Positions 1 through 11,675 of a stretch of DNA of 64,000 nt are shown here, in pieces. This DNA is from Bryoerythrophyllum caledonicum (lineage: Eukaryota; Streptophyta; Bryopsida; Pottiales; Pottiaceae). Position 1 is the first letter of the stretch, and every line of letters begins with the position of its first letter. Made by a program: the position numbers and the translations under genes. The notes under the pieces were generated by a model that saw only the letters and a program-made list of their open reading frames with translations, did no database searches and was not told where the DNA came from. The stretch covers positions 24,726,602 through 24,790,601 of the forward strand of contig OZ020514.1 of assembly GCA_963971425.1 (NCBI GenBank), written 5' to 3'.

Positions 1-1214
1 GTGTAACAACTCCTTTGGAACAATCCACAAATTACTCTTCATAACCGTAGGGTCGATGAAATACATATCTTTAAATTGTTGGGGTTATGATTATTTATCA
101 CCTAATTCAATCATAAAGAAAGATGATGCATTTAAAAGCATTCTCTAAAGGCCACAATGTTCCAAAGTCAAAGTGGTTCTCTCACAACACTTCTTATCAA
201 ATGGTGATAATTTAACTTTAAATTGATTAAACCTTGCAAAGGTTAGATGAAACTCCAAAAGGCTTTGCTTCTAAGAGTGACACCTTCGAAAGGTCACATT
301 AAACATGTCTATTGTAAAAGCAATGGATGTAGGGGAGAGACACACGACCAAATGTTTTTTAGTATACATATAGATGTACAAACAATATAAATGTGAATAG
401 AAGCTCTAGTAAAATTTCTAGCAATATAGAACATAACTATTAACTTCTTTCTTGAAATCATGTCTATATACAATAACCACAGAACTTTGTATGGTTTGTA
501 TGAAATTCTTTTTTTAAATAAATATAATTTGGACGTTGTTTTGTAATATATATATGTCGTATTTATAAATTGGGAATGTCAATTTCTTTATGTTCAAATG
601 GAAACTATTACATTTCATTTTTAATATTTGTTGCTCTTCAAATATGTATTATATTTGGAACATAGAGAATTTATTTTTACATCGATGTTAAATGGTTTCA
701 CTTCTAGTTCTCTAACACGTGCAGACTATTTGATTTCAAAATTTCAACCCTTTGAAGGTTGTAGAGGAACAAAGTTGGGCAAACTCCATTCTCGCCTTGG
801 CAAAGGCCTTCCTCCTTCCCATGCGTTGGAGAACTATATTTTTATTGTAAATTTAGTTTTCCTTCCAACTTCTAGAGAAGGATATAATTGCCGTGATGAT
901 TGAGGAATGCCTAGATCTTGTCGGAACCAAATATAGCGGCTATTTGTTTTATATGGTGCCATTGGACTTGCGAAGATGAAGAAGAAGAAGAAGAACTACG
1001 GTCTTATAATGGGACCGGCGTGATTGTAGTGTTTGTTCATTCTCTTCACTAAGCATATGGCCACGGGACATAGGCTAGTGTATATAGAACTACTTCCCCT
1101 TCTTGAGGATAAACACTTTTCTACTCTAAGTGCTTCTCTACACTAATTGCATTAGAGACAACCGAAATTTGATCTGCCCCAAGGACTTTGTGGGTTCCCA
1201 TACAACGGAGCCGT
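1..1214. other. AT-rich non-coding stretch
   Basis: No convincing gene is seen. The only longer reading frame (628-903, +) has no recognisable motif and no support from neighbours. The base composition is AT-rich, like the other gene-free parts of the window. Confidence 0.5.
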
Positions 1215-2100
1215 GGAACCTTCTACTATAATTGGGTGGACTATGGTGGTACTTGAATTAGAATGTTGTATTACGCTGTAAACAACAAAGTATTTTTGAC
1301 ATTTTCAAAGAAGGTAATATTCTTTGCACAAGTAAACCCTCCTTTATTATCGATGGACAAATATCATTGAGCAATATAGTTTTAATTTAAAGATGTGTTC
1401 TTAAATGACTTATCTTAAAGTCATATTCAAATTTATGAAGCGTATTTTTGAATCATCCAATGTCCATATATCCCTTGTGTAACAACACTATAGCTTTAAT
1501 TTACAAAGGAATTACGCAACTTAACTTTAGAAAGGAATTATTTAATTATGCAATGAGAGGGAAATATATAAATCCCCAAACATAAGGGGTTGTGTAAGCT
1601 TCTAACCACGGAGGAAATATACAAGGTACCCAACAATAGAATGTTGCATGAGTGCCCCACAATAAATACCCTCTTTTCATCCATTGAGAAATAGTGAGAA
1701 CCTAAATCAGTAGAATCTACCATTCAAATGTTGTACCTATTTCATGATATTTTGTTTGTACCAATTACATAATTTTTTGACATTATATCTAATTATATAT
1801 TACTTATAACCATATTTCACACTTTAAAAGCAATGTGTGCTACATATAACTTTCTTTATAAAATTTATCCTAAGTGAATATATTTTCCCCTATTTCTTTA
1901 TCATACGTAGTTTCTACAATTTTTGCCAGTGGCCCCTTCGAGATTACATTTTTTTTCCAACTTCTCCAAAAAGTGAAAACATGTTTAACTTGGGTTAAAA
2001 TGTATTTTTACAACAAAGAAAATACTTTGTTGTTTACAGCGTAATACAACATTCTAATTCAAGTACCACCATAGTCCACCCAATTATAGTAGAGGGTTCC
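1215..2100. repeat. 82-bp near-perfect inverted repeat ending at the assembly gap
   Basis: Bases 1215-1296 and the reverse complement of 2019-2100 match over 82 bases with a single difference (T versus C near the outer end). The arms enclose about 720 bp of AT-rich DNA with no gene. The right arm stops exactly where the N run begins, so its true length is unknown. It could be a fold-back element, or an inverted mis-join made during scaffolding. The sequence alone cannot decide. Confidence 0.8.
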
Positions 2101-2300
2101 NNNNNNNNNNNNNNNNNNNNNNNNNNNNNNNNNNNNNNNNNNNNNNNNNNNNNNNNNNNNNNNNNNNNNNNNNNNNNNNNNNNNNNNNNNNNNNNNNNNN
2201 NNNNNNNNNNNNNNNNNNNNNNNNNNNNNNNNNNNNNNNNNNNNNNNNNNNNNNNNNNNNNNNNNNNNNNNNNNNNNNNNNNNNNNNNNNNNNNNNNNNN
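2101..2300. other. Assembly gap (200 N)
   Basis: Exactly 200 undetermined bases, a round number typical of a scaffold gap of estimated or arbitrary size. Any 5' part of the kinase-like gene that starts right after it may be hidden here. Confidence 0.98.
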
Positions 2301-2305
2301 GGCCC

Positions 2306-3785
2306 ATGTATGAAGATTTGGATGCTCCGGAGGCGATGGACCCCATGAGCCGGGTACGATCGGAATCGGGAACTGGTTCAACTCCCTCTTCGAGCTCCGG
2401 GGGGAAGAAGAATAAGAAGAATATTTCCGCCAACGAGAGGGACGAAGGATATCCACCAAATGAATATACAGAGTTCATTAGAGAGGTGACCATCACTTAC
2501 TATCGTATTCGTACACGAGATATGTTGAAGAAATCATTTTTGGATTATGGACATGCGGGGGTTTTAAAGCTACAGGCTGATTTGGAACGTGAATTTTGGA
2601 GCAAACTCGCTCAATCTAAGCAGTTTATGGATTGTATGAACAAGTATTTCCATGCTCCAAAATGGATGGCACAACAAGTCATTACAGCTACAACAAACAT
2701 CACGCATGTGTTTGAATGCGTGGTAAAAATAGCGATGGGAGAAGCGAGGAGCGATGAAGACGCTCAGTTTCTTGAGAAACTAAAGTGGGTTCAAAAGGAA
2801 TGTGGAAAACATTCAAGAGGCAATAAAAAGGGCATGCCTTGGAATGAACAAGCGCTGAAGGCGGCGATGGAACAACACATGCACTCGGAAGTTAGTGTGG
2901 ATTCCAGAGAAGGCAAAGATTGTCCCATTGTCTGGGTTTGATTCTCAAGGAAGATACGGCAAAGTGCGGAAAGTACGAATTGTAGATATGCCAGATATTC
3001 CAATCCACATTGAATTTGCGGGCAAACTTTCAATGGCTAAAACTGAACGTGAGAAGCGTGAGCAACGTTCAATTGAGGCTCTAGTTTGCCCCGTTCAGCA
3101 TCTAGGTGTGATTAAATTTTGGGCTATTAATTCAAATAGCATGGAAGCCTATACATTGTGGTGGAATGGTGATAGCATTCGCAACTTACGAAAATTCAAT
3201 AGCTTGGCGTCTGAGGTAATGAGCAACAAGGAAGTAATGAAAATAAAACATCTCACCATCGAGCAGAGCCAAAAAATTGTTGCCTTTCGAAAGAACAGAG
3301 CAATGTTGGCTTGGGCTCTCATATATGTAATGGACCTAGTCCATAAGGCAAAAATCATCCACAATGATATAACATTGTGAAATGTTCTACTCCACTTTCC
3401 ACCGGAGGATGTGGAGAAAGTATATATTGGAGTGTGTGATTGGGGGATGGCAAGCCGAATTGTTGAAAACAAGGCCTCGTATTTTGGTTTCCAAGATGAA
3501 GATCGATGCCGAGAAATGAAGGAACGGAAGCGATATGTCGCCTCCGAGTTGTTTTTTGTGTTTGGGGGACCAAATGACGAGGAGCGCAATTTGGAACGCA
3601 TGAAGAGGTTGCATCCATATACAATGGAATCGGATGCATATGCGGTCGGTTTTTTGGCAAAAATGATATGGCAAGGCGAGGAGTGTCCAGACCTCTTCAA
3701 GAATACCATGGACGCCATAGCATTCACAACAAAGTTGGATGCTTTGGTTCACGAAGACCCCACGAAGATGCCATCACTTGCTTAA
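2306..3785 (+). pseudogene. Decayed protein-kinase-like gene
   Basis: The frame opens after the gap and reads about 200 residues of a lysine- and serine-rich N-terminus plus a helical region. A frameshift at about 2895-2941 moves to a frame with a glycine-loop-like SGFDSQGRYGKV. Then comes a catalytic-loop-like IIHNDIT, then NVLLHF, and GVCDWGMA at the DFG position. A TGA at 3378-3380 interrupts the catalytic loop just before NVLL. The frame then runs on to the TAA that ends near 3785. The HND and CDWG variants depart from HRD and DFG, so even the intact parent may have been a diverged kinase or pseudokinase. It lies just upstream of, and on the same strand as, a hAT transposase. Whether it was cargo of that element is unknown. 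Confidence 0.6.
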
Positions 3786-4059
3786 GTTGTAGCATATTTC
3801 CTAGGTCCCCCCTACAACTTCATAGTCCCCGAAAATTGTTTTAGATGTACATTGTAGTGGCAAAGTTATAGAGCAATTTTTGAACATTTTGATTGCCTAC
3901 ATGGCATTGTTTGTAAATTTGCATGATAGAAATAAATCTTAATGTTGTTAACTATGTGTTATAGTTGCGATGAAAAGGTTGTATGTCTAGTTTTAGTTTG
4001 GGAGGAATAAAGGGAGGGGAAGGAAGCCCACAATCTATACATTCGCGCCCATTACTCCC

Positions 4060-4222
4060 TCCTAGACGTCCGGGCCCCTGTGAAGACGTCCGCGCCCCCC
4101 CAGACGTCCGCCCTCCCGAGACATCCGCGCCCCCCCCAAGACGTCCGCGCCCCTCCTCTGGAGACGTCCGCGCCCCTCCCGCGGAGATGTCCGGGCCCCC
4201 CCTCGGAGACGTCCGCGCCCGA
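4060..4222. repeat. GC-rich minisatellite, GACGTCCGCGCCCC-type unit
   Basis: About eight imperfect copies of a 17-21 bp unit built on GACGTCCGCGCCCC, with variable C-runs, sit in AT-rich flanks. The same unit recurs at 26.69-26.95 kb. All frames stay open because of the repeat, so the ORFs called across it (both strands) are artefacts. Confidence 0.9.
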
Positions 4223-4435
4223 TGTCTAGTATATATATCACTGAAGATGGGCAATCATCATTATTTCAAGCGTTAACCTCTTGTCCTGGAACTCCATGTC
4301 GGCTCCTTGCTTGAGACTAAGTGGATCACATTGGCCTTTGGTTGATGTCCACACATACCATCAATTGTTTTGCATGTGACATACTAACGCTTGTAGATTA
4401 AGGATTTACATTCAGCTTCTACTGTGGTATGAAAC

Positions 4436-7400
4436 ATGGCGGGTCCACTCCGCCAACCGACGAAATAATGGGCCCCGTGGTAGACGTTCATAGACAAAGA
4501 CCATGTAAAATGTGTGTGGTGCAACGAGACCTTTCGTTACAAACGACAGAGGGCTTTTAAGCACTACGGATACATTACAGGTTCAGATAAGTGTCATTGT
4601 CCGAAGGCCCCGGGAACGGTATTTAGGCACTTTGCTAATTGCGGTGGTGTAATACCCAAAAGAATGACGCATGCGGAAATCTATGGTTCAAATGGTATGT
4701 CATCTGCTGCCACAGTCGCACCGTGTTCTAGTCAGTCTATGCACGGTGGAGAATTTGTAGAAGTGCCGGACTCTACAAATGATGAAAGAACATCCCAGAT
4801 CGAACGATTTCAATCAACGCGGGTCCCCAGTAGAGCTGATTCTTGTACCCCAAGAACTATGCGGCAACAAAGCATGACGGAGGCTTGTCGAATTGCAAAG
4901 CGCAATGAATTGGATGAAAAATGGGCAACATTCTTCTACGAAGCAAATGTGCCATTCAATGTGATAAGACATCCAACCTTTGTCGACGGAGTGGAAGCAA
5001 CCTCGAAATCGGCTTTTGACTATCATCCACCAAGCTATAATGCAGTGCGCACAAGGCACATTGAGCCAAAGAGGAACAATGTGAAGTTGCAAATAGAAGA
5101 GAAAACGAAGCATTGTATAAGCCTATATGGAACAACTATTTGCACAGATGGATGGGACAATGTTGTTCATCGTCCATTGATGAATGTCATGCTTGTGTGT
5201 CTTGTTGGAGATATAATCCTTGGTTCCATTGATACAACGGGAAACAAAAAAGACAAAGGATATATAGCTGGGAAGTTGAAGGAGTACATTGTAGCTGTGG
5301 GACCGCAAAACGTGGTGCAAATTTGCTCAGACAATGCCAGTGCAATGTTGGGAGCTATGGACATGGTGGTAGAGGATTTTCCACACATTTATAAGCAAGG
5401 TTGTGCAGCTCACATCATTGATCTCCTCTTGGAAGATTGGGGCAAGGAAGAAATCCTCAAGGATTTGATTATTTTGGCCAAACGCATATGTGTTTACATA
5501 AGGACTCATCATGTGACGATGGCTTTGTTTCGCCAGTTCAGCCCAAAATTGTCTCTACCCTTGCCAGCACAGACAAGATTTGCCTGCCATTTTTTGATGA
5601 TTAGTCGATTGATGAGGGTGAAAGCAGCACTACTCCAAGTGGTAGTCCATGAGAAATGGGTGGAATACGTGAGTACTTTATTCAATCGCCAAAACGGACA
5701 TCGTGCTCACGCATTGGCATGTTTGGTCAGGAATACTATTCTTGATGAGACGTTCTGGGTGCGTTGTGAGAATTTTGTGCATCTCGTGGAGCCAACTATT
5801 ATGACTCTCAGGACCTTTGATGGACAAACTCCGGCGATGGGGAGGGCATGGTTGGCCATGAATAATTTTAAGAAGCATGTGTTTGGTCTACGTAATGCAC
5901 CATTTTTACTTGACCCTATTATAGCAACCCGCTTCGAGAGGCAATTCAACCGGAGGTGGAAGATGATGTTGACAGATCTTCACTATGCAGCTGCTCTATT
6001 GAATCCATATTTGACGGAGTGCGGAGAACTTCAAAGTGATGGACCTGCAAAGCGTGCACGCAATAGAGTGCTAAGGCACTTAAGTGGGTGCCTTGGATTA
6101 AACCACAACCGTGTGATGGATGAACTAACACACTTTGAGGAGCGAATTCTTTCGTTAACATGCTCGGCATCATCATGTGAGCGGAATTGGAGCATGTATT
6201 CGTTCGTTTACAACAAGGTTTGTAATCGGTTAGGCGTAAAGAAGGCAGAGGACTTGGTGTACATTTACACCAATAGTAAGCTTCTTCGGGAACGACGTGG
6301 AGCAGACCCTGTTATCTGGTACGACAACCAACCGTTTTCTGAGGACTCGGATCCTGAGTTTGTACCAATGGACGTTGATGAAGAAAATGATGACGGTGCT
6401 GATGGCGGATGGCCTGATGGTCATGAAGATCGTGATGGCGGTGAACGCGATGGTGGTGTTGATGTTGGTGATGATGATGCCGATGACCAAGGGGGGGAAA
6501 TTCCCGCGGACAATGTAGGTGCCAATATGCCGCATGATGAACCCCTAAACCAACCGAATGGAGTTTTTGATTGGTCGGAACTTGACGGGGAGTCACCTGT
6601 GGGCACTAACCGTGTGGTTAATGATATGCAAGATGAAGGCATCGTTGCATACGACCGTGCCGATGATGATATAGACGATGAAGAAGGATCTGATGAACAT
6701 CGGAGTGGTAATCATAGCGATAATTATGATGACTATTCCATTCAGAGTGATGACAACAATGACAATGGTGGAGGTAACAATGGTAGGGTGCAAATTCCAA
6801 ATGAAGAAGAAGTTTCTAACGGAGATGAAGTTCATCAACCTCACGAAGCATTTGAACAAAATGTTGAAGAAAGTATCCGTTGTGAAGAATCAAATGAGAC
6901 CGTTCCAAGAAATGTTGGTTCAGGGGGTCCTAACGCTGGGCAGGAGGACGATGTTCCTATTGGCCAATTGTTTAGAACATCGTTGGCAAACAACACACCT
7001 TCAGTAGGTGCAATACTTGCGGGAATTGGGAGGAGTCGTCGATCTCCATCATGTACACCTCTTCGCCATGATTCAACGGACACATAGACTCCAACATCAA
7101 AATCAAAGGCTCCGATCACATCTTCTGGAATGGTTCCTGAAGTTGGACCTTCTATTGCAAAGCGCTGTGTAAAGCGATCGAGAGTAGGTCTAAAGATTGT
7201 TTGCCGATTTTGTTCACTAAATACGGGACGGACTTCCATGTCTTCAGCACCTGTGGTGGGTACACGTGGAATCAATGAGGATGGGATCACCGACCAAAAC
7301 AAAAGAAGAAAGGTGAAGAGAATTGTCACTACAATGGTAGATGGTATAATCGATAACGAAGTGCCCAATATTAATTCAACAATAGAGGAATATGCACCTA

Positions 7401-7576
7401 ATGCTTATGGTGATGAAGATGAAGTTTGTGGAGATGATGAGCGGTCAGATGGATCGGATGATAGTTGTGCAGAGGCACCCAATGACGAAGATGTTGTTGT
7501 GAGAGCACCATTGGACATAGGCGGTACTCGTTTGAATCCAAGACGACACGCCTCGAGAACGAAAAATGATCGATAA
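4436..7576 (+). CDS. hAT-family transposase, nearly intact
   Basis: A cut-and-paste hAT transposase acts in the nucleus on the element's terminal repeats. The uninterrupted frame is 4514-7087 (about 857 codons). Upstream, in the same frame from an ATG at 4436, two stops separate the first residues from HVKCVWCNET, which looks like the start of a BED-type zinc finger. Next come a DUF659-like RNase H core (ICTDGWDNVVHRPLMN, then QICSDNASAML, then GCAAHIIDLLLEDW) and a C-terminal hAT dimerisation motif (SSCERNWSMYSFVYNK, then AEDLVYIYTNSKLL). The tail is an unusually long Asp/Asn/Gly-rich acidic region. After a TAG at 7085-7087 the same frame continues open to a stop at 7574-7576 with the same acidic composition, suggesting a premature stop in a roughly 1,000-residue protein. 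A decayed relative lies at 61.7-64 kb. Confidence 0.85.
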
Positions 7577-8385
7577 GGAGGTCAACATATTACATATAGA
7601 AGTGAAGTAGACATAGAACACCATATTCGTTATAATGGGAGATTTCCATGATTTTGAAGATATATGATCTTTAAAGTATCAATATATATAGACAATTGTA
7701 GGTGCAAAGCATATCAACAATGCACCAAGAATACTATATACCATTACATGGATGGACCAAATTAGCCGAATGTCCCAAAAAATGGTAACGCTAAAAGAAG
7801 CATGTACCATTATTCCAAGCTTTATTTAAAACTTCATGAAAAAAAATCACAAACAACACTCATTCACCCCGAGGCAAAACACAATCGTCCTATCACTAAT
7901 CAAATGGTCTACGGAGTTCCACCATAAGCTTCTATACGCGTCTTCAAAAAAGCCCTCTGATGTTGCCTTGTCCACGTTGCGCCATTCTCTTGCATTAATG
8001 GACTCTCTAGAAGACGCTGCAAACCCCGCCTACGCACCTCGTCATTGTTTGATTTGGGCAGCGAGTGCCGGCGGGTGGGGGAAGGAGAGCATTTGCCTCT
8101 AGTAGCATCCCCAGACAAAGTTCGAGGACGGAGACATTTACCGAATGGTCCCTGCACAATAGGCGCCACACACAATCCAAAGAAATACACTTCAGATCGA
8201 ATACTGCTACACAACACACACGAAAATTTAATCATTGAGATCCATCCTAGCGCACATTAGGTCGGATGGAGCTAAAATGCAGAAGGAAAGATCCATAGAG
8301 CACATTTAACCCCCAACAAAAAAACAAGCTCAAATGAACCAAAACTACATTAGTGCAATGTAGCTCAACAACAAACCAAAATTGT
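7577..8385. other. Non-coding stretch 3' of the hAT gene
   Basis: No gene is recognised. Short frames on both strands overlap one another without motifs. The hAT element's right end may lie here, but no terminal inverted repeat was identified by eye. Confidence 0.4.
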
Positions 8386-8784
8386 CTAGGCCAAAACATC
8401 GCAATAGTGCAATAAATTGGAGGTCATCATAACACGCACCGCAAGCGAGCGTTGGGAAGTACCATCCCTTAAACCGTCGTAGAGAATACGCTTTGCTGGA
8501 GTACAATTATCCGGATTTAAAGGCGGGGACCCAGGAACTAAACGAGGCCACTGCGGCGAAGGCGAGTTGTTCCTATCATGAATTGGCTCCCGCGCAATAG
8601 GGCTTTCAACAACTCCGTCGTCCACTGCCATGGTCGAATAATCCATGGTTGATTGCGCAGTTGCAGCAGAGTGCAACAAAAGCCCTTTACTCCGAAGAGA
8701 AAGGACGAACTCCTCTGGCCCTAGCAAGGAATCCACGGACGCCCGACAGTCACAGTCCTGTAGAAATTTCAACCACAGCGACAC
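8386..8784 (-). CDS. Hypothetical 132-codon ORF downstream of element E1
   Basis: A minus-strand open frame of 132 codons, rich in Ser, Pro and Leu, with no family recognised. A pyrimidine-rich tract ending in AG near 8760 could be a splice acceptor leading into it, so it may be an exon rather than a complete gene. It lies 3' of and on the same strand as the E1 left gene, whose own stop codon is at 9027. It could be an unrelated fragment. Confidence 0.2.
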   Translation of the reverse strand: MSLWLKFLQDCDCRASVDSLLGPEEFVLSLRSKGLLLHSAATAQSTMDYSTMAVDDGVVESPIAREPIHDRNNSPSPQWPRLVPGSPPLNPDNCTPAKRILYDGLRDGTSQRSLAVRVMMTSNLLHYCDVLA

Positions 8785-9026
8785 TCACATACCTTAGAAC
8801 AATAGATGAAAATTCCAATCATTCAAAATAGCATGACATTCCATCAGCAGTAGATATTCAATTCCCACAACAAACAAAGCGGTGAAACATCTCAGTTTCA
8901 TTTATAAAAAAATATATAGACAGAAAATGGTCCAACAAAATTTACAACATCGAGCTGCAGTCAATCGATACAGTTTAGCTCTATGCGACCTAAAGTGTAA
9001 AAGGAATCTAAGCGTTCCCAACGGCA

Positions 9027-9821
9027 TTAAGAGCGGAGATTTTGAAACGCTTGGATTGCGTTCCAGATACTCGCAGACTGACCACACGTCTTCTGATCAT
9101 TATAAAACATCTCCCGGCCAGAGGGATGTTCGGCCCGGTACTGCGCTAGACCACCCGGAAACTGATGAAGGTCAGAGAGATATGGCAGCAATTCCTCCAA
9201 CAATACAGAGTTGTCTCTCGCGCCAACATGTTTGTGCGACCATGAAGGAAGAAGAAGGACGTTCTTCGGCAAATTGAGCATGTGCTTAATCGGGCTGTCG
9301 TCAATGACAAGCGTATTTGCCGGAGTATACTCACGACCCAACCTATTGAAGAGATGGCTCGATAAGGTCTTCAAGAAGATGTCCTTCTTAGTGCCAGATT
9401 CCTTCATGTAGAATGTTCTGCTACCGACTCTACGCTCGGGAACCCTATCGCAACTCTCCTGACCAAAGATCCTGAGAGGGTACGAAGAACTATGCTGAAA
9501 AAGATAATTACATATCTGACGCGTTGTGGATTCCATCATCGAACTCCAGATCGTGATGGTGGCAATCTTAGACAACTTTGTAAGGAACTCAACACAACCA
9601 GGGCGCACTCGAACTAGTTTAGGGCCTACTTCGGCCGGCAGCAAAGCCGAGTGAATGGACGGGATAGAGTCCCTGGATCCTCTGGCCTGCCACGACGGCT
9701 CACACGTGCATAGAATCCCATTGAGGTCCAGCACAATGTTCAACCACGTGCCCTCGATATCTGAATGGACTCTAGGTATTTCTTCTAGATTATTGGCATC
9801 ACTTATTGATGCCTCGCCGAC
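9027..9821 (-). other. FCP1/NIF (HAD-type) phosphatase-like domain exon
   Basis: The last exon of the E1 left gene encodes a recognisable FCP1-homology fold: motif I region LNIVLDLNGILC, then VRPGCVEFLTKL, then TITIWSSMM, a lysine-bearing KKDIFLKTL, and the motif LVIDDSPIKHMLNLPKN followed by an acidic D-x4-LLEELLPYL end. Family members use DxDx(T/V) at motif I. Here the second Asp is Asn (DLNGI), so phosphatase activity is doubtful and a protein-binding role is possible. The frame is uninterrupted, and the acceptor (CAG at 9824-9822) is in phase with the donor at 9966. The stop is TAA at 9027. Confidence 0.75.
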
Positions 9822-9965
9822 CTGGTTCGCAAATGCCAGGAGAACGACCAATATTACTACAGATTCATTAACAACGACGATTCAAAAATACGTAGAACGA
9901 AAGTGATAAATGGGGGGAGGAATGATGGGGGAATGAGTGGAGTTCGAAAAGAGTTAGAAGAATAC

Positions 9966-10228
9966 CTCGAGAACTTCATCGTCCTGCAGCATTTCGTCTC
10001 GGGCACCCATCGATCCCAACGAACCCTGCATGCTGTCAAGGGGCCTGGAGTGCCCGACATCCATTTGGGGGCACGGTTCTGGGACAGGAAGAGGTGGCTC
10101 AGAATCATGATTGATCTCGTCTACGAGCACGGCTGAAACTTGGACGACCTCTTCTATGACTGGGACTGCAGTTTGGACGACCTCTTCTATGACTGGTTGA
10201 GCAATCGCGTCATCACCGAAACTTAGAT
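9966..10228 (-). other. Acidic linker exon of the E1 left gene
   Basis: An 88-codon exon (with the carried base) bounded by a strong acceptor, TTTTTCCAG, and a GT donor after CTCGAG. It encodes a Glu/Asp/Val/Pro-rich linker that contains a near-exact internal duplication of a PVIEEVVQ peptide. No domain is recognised. It joins the coiled-coil exon to the FCP1-like exon in phase. Confidence 0.6.
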
Positions 10229-10309
10229 CTGGAAAAATTCAACAACTTCACACCTATCAGCGGATGGGTACAGAGGACACGGATACAAGTCACAGTGGTT
10301 AGATGTCAA

Positions 10310-10336
10310 GCAGTTTAGCTCGAGTCGAGCTGAAGT
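10310..10336. repeat. E1 palindrome in intron 5 of the left gene
   Basis: One imperfect copy of the E1 palindrome (core 10314-10334) in the intron between exons 10439-11396 and 9966-10228. It has a single mismatch in the right arm. Confidence 0.8.
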
Positions 10337-10438
10337 GCTCGCCGTGCACTGTAATATTAACAAAAAAATACTGGAGTACAAAATTGGACATTTACAAAAT
10401 GTTTTGCCTCTATACACTCGCAACTACGTTACACTAAC

Positions 10439-11396
10439 CTGACGATGACCTGGGGACATCTGCGATAGATTCGTCCCGATCGGGCGACTTTGGAGGGGAA
10501 GAGGGGCGGGCCGACGCGGAAGGGAGAACATGAAGCAATTGAGCCCCACTGGAGACGGGGGAGGTAACCGACGGATATGGAAGCTGCAAATCGCGAGACG
10601 GACTCGCAGACCCGCCGTCCGGTGATGCGGGAGGCTGGGGGATTGCAGCAATAACTACGGGCGGTGATGTGGCGGAAGTAGGCAAATTAGCCGACATGAA
10701 TCTCTGCATCATGAGCATCATCTCGGCATGCCTCTGATCTTGGTCTCTCTTCATTTCATCGTCACGCCTCCGCTGCAGATCCCTGAGCTCCTCACCGCGC
10801 TCCGCAACTCGCTGCTCCATCAACCTCATCCGGGTGGCCTCCTCTTCGAGCTTCTTCTCAAGGGAGATTAACCTGCTGTCATCCTGAGCGTTGCTCGCGA
10901 TAGCCAAAGGAGAGCGCGTGCTCGCGCTAGCAATCTTCCTCTTCTTGGCCGCGGGACGAGCGGTTGAAGCGCCCAAGGTGGGAGCTGAATGAGGCCTGTC
11001 GGAAATCTCCAACGAATCCAACTCCGGGAAGTCGAGTCGTTGTCGCGAGGAAGCAATTGTGTCTCCTGCTTCAGATTGAGATGCACTCTGAAACTCAGGC
11101 GGAGTAGCGTCAACGAAGTCGTCCTGGGACTCATTATCCGGAGTGACGGTGCTCGAGATCGGGCACGCAACCACAGCGCTCGGCTCCGCATCTTCCTCCT
11201 CATCGCCGAGGTCAATAATGGCTTTCCCCTTCCCCTTTCCAACGGCATCTCCAAGCACGGGAAAGATCTCCGAGTTGACGTGATACGCAGAAATATCGAA
11301 ATCGGCCCGATCCAACGTCAAGCCGACCTCGAAGGCGTCGTCAAGATCCTGCTCATCGGTGTCGTGAGAAATGCAGAATGCTTCCAGGTCGAGCAT
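10439..11396 (-). other. Coiled-coil and low-complexity exon of the E1 left gene
   Basis: The exon starts at MLDLEAFCISHD, which continues the end of a methyltransferase fold, then passes into an acidic patch, a Lys/Arg-rich nuclear-localisation-like AAKKRKI and a charged heptad region of about 65 residues (LEKKLEEEATRMRLMEQRV onward) likely to form a coiled coil. A Ser/Pro-rich tail follows. The donor is TCAG followed by GTTAGT. A role in dimerisation or nuclear targeting is inference. Confidence 0.6.
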
Positions 11397-11426
11397 CTGC
11401 ACACCAATGGATTGAACAAGATTCAA

Positions 11427-11659
11427 TTTAGGTCGAGTCGAGCTAAACTCAATACAAACAATTGCTGGTACAAAAACTTGGCTATTATAACTTCAAATGA
11501 TACGAACGAAGTAAATGACATCCATAAAATCATACAAGAAAAAGCCGACACTTTAGGTCGAGTCGAGCTAAAGTTTCACCAAACAGCATAGGCATGACCT
11601 CATTGAAACTATGCATGAGTCAGAAAGGGAACAAACAGTTTAGCTCGACTCGACCTAAA
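11427..11659. repeat. Three E1 palindromes in intron 4 of the left gene
   Basis: Cores at 11427-11447, 11552-11572 and 11639-11659, all within the intron 11397-11675 that splits the methyltransferase-like fold. Each has half-site TTTAGGTCGA or TTTAGCTCGA around one central base. The C/G change in two copies falls at the same position of the half-site. Confidence 0.9.
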
Positions 11660-11675
11660 CTGCAGGGATGCTTAC

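Noticed and set aside
4065..4254. Overlapping long frames on both strands rich in Pro/Arg or Gly/Arg
   Set aside because: They are the GC-rich minisatellite translated in different frames. The same effect is seen at 26.64-26.97 kb.
8756..8795. Mini-intron between GTATGTGAG and CTACAG on the minus strand
   Set aside because: It would be only about 35 bases, below normal plant intron size. Only the acceptor part may be real.
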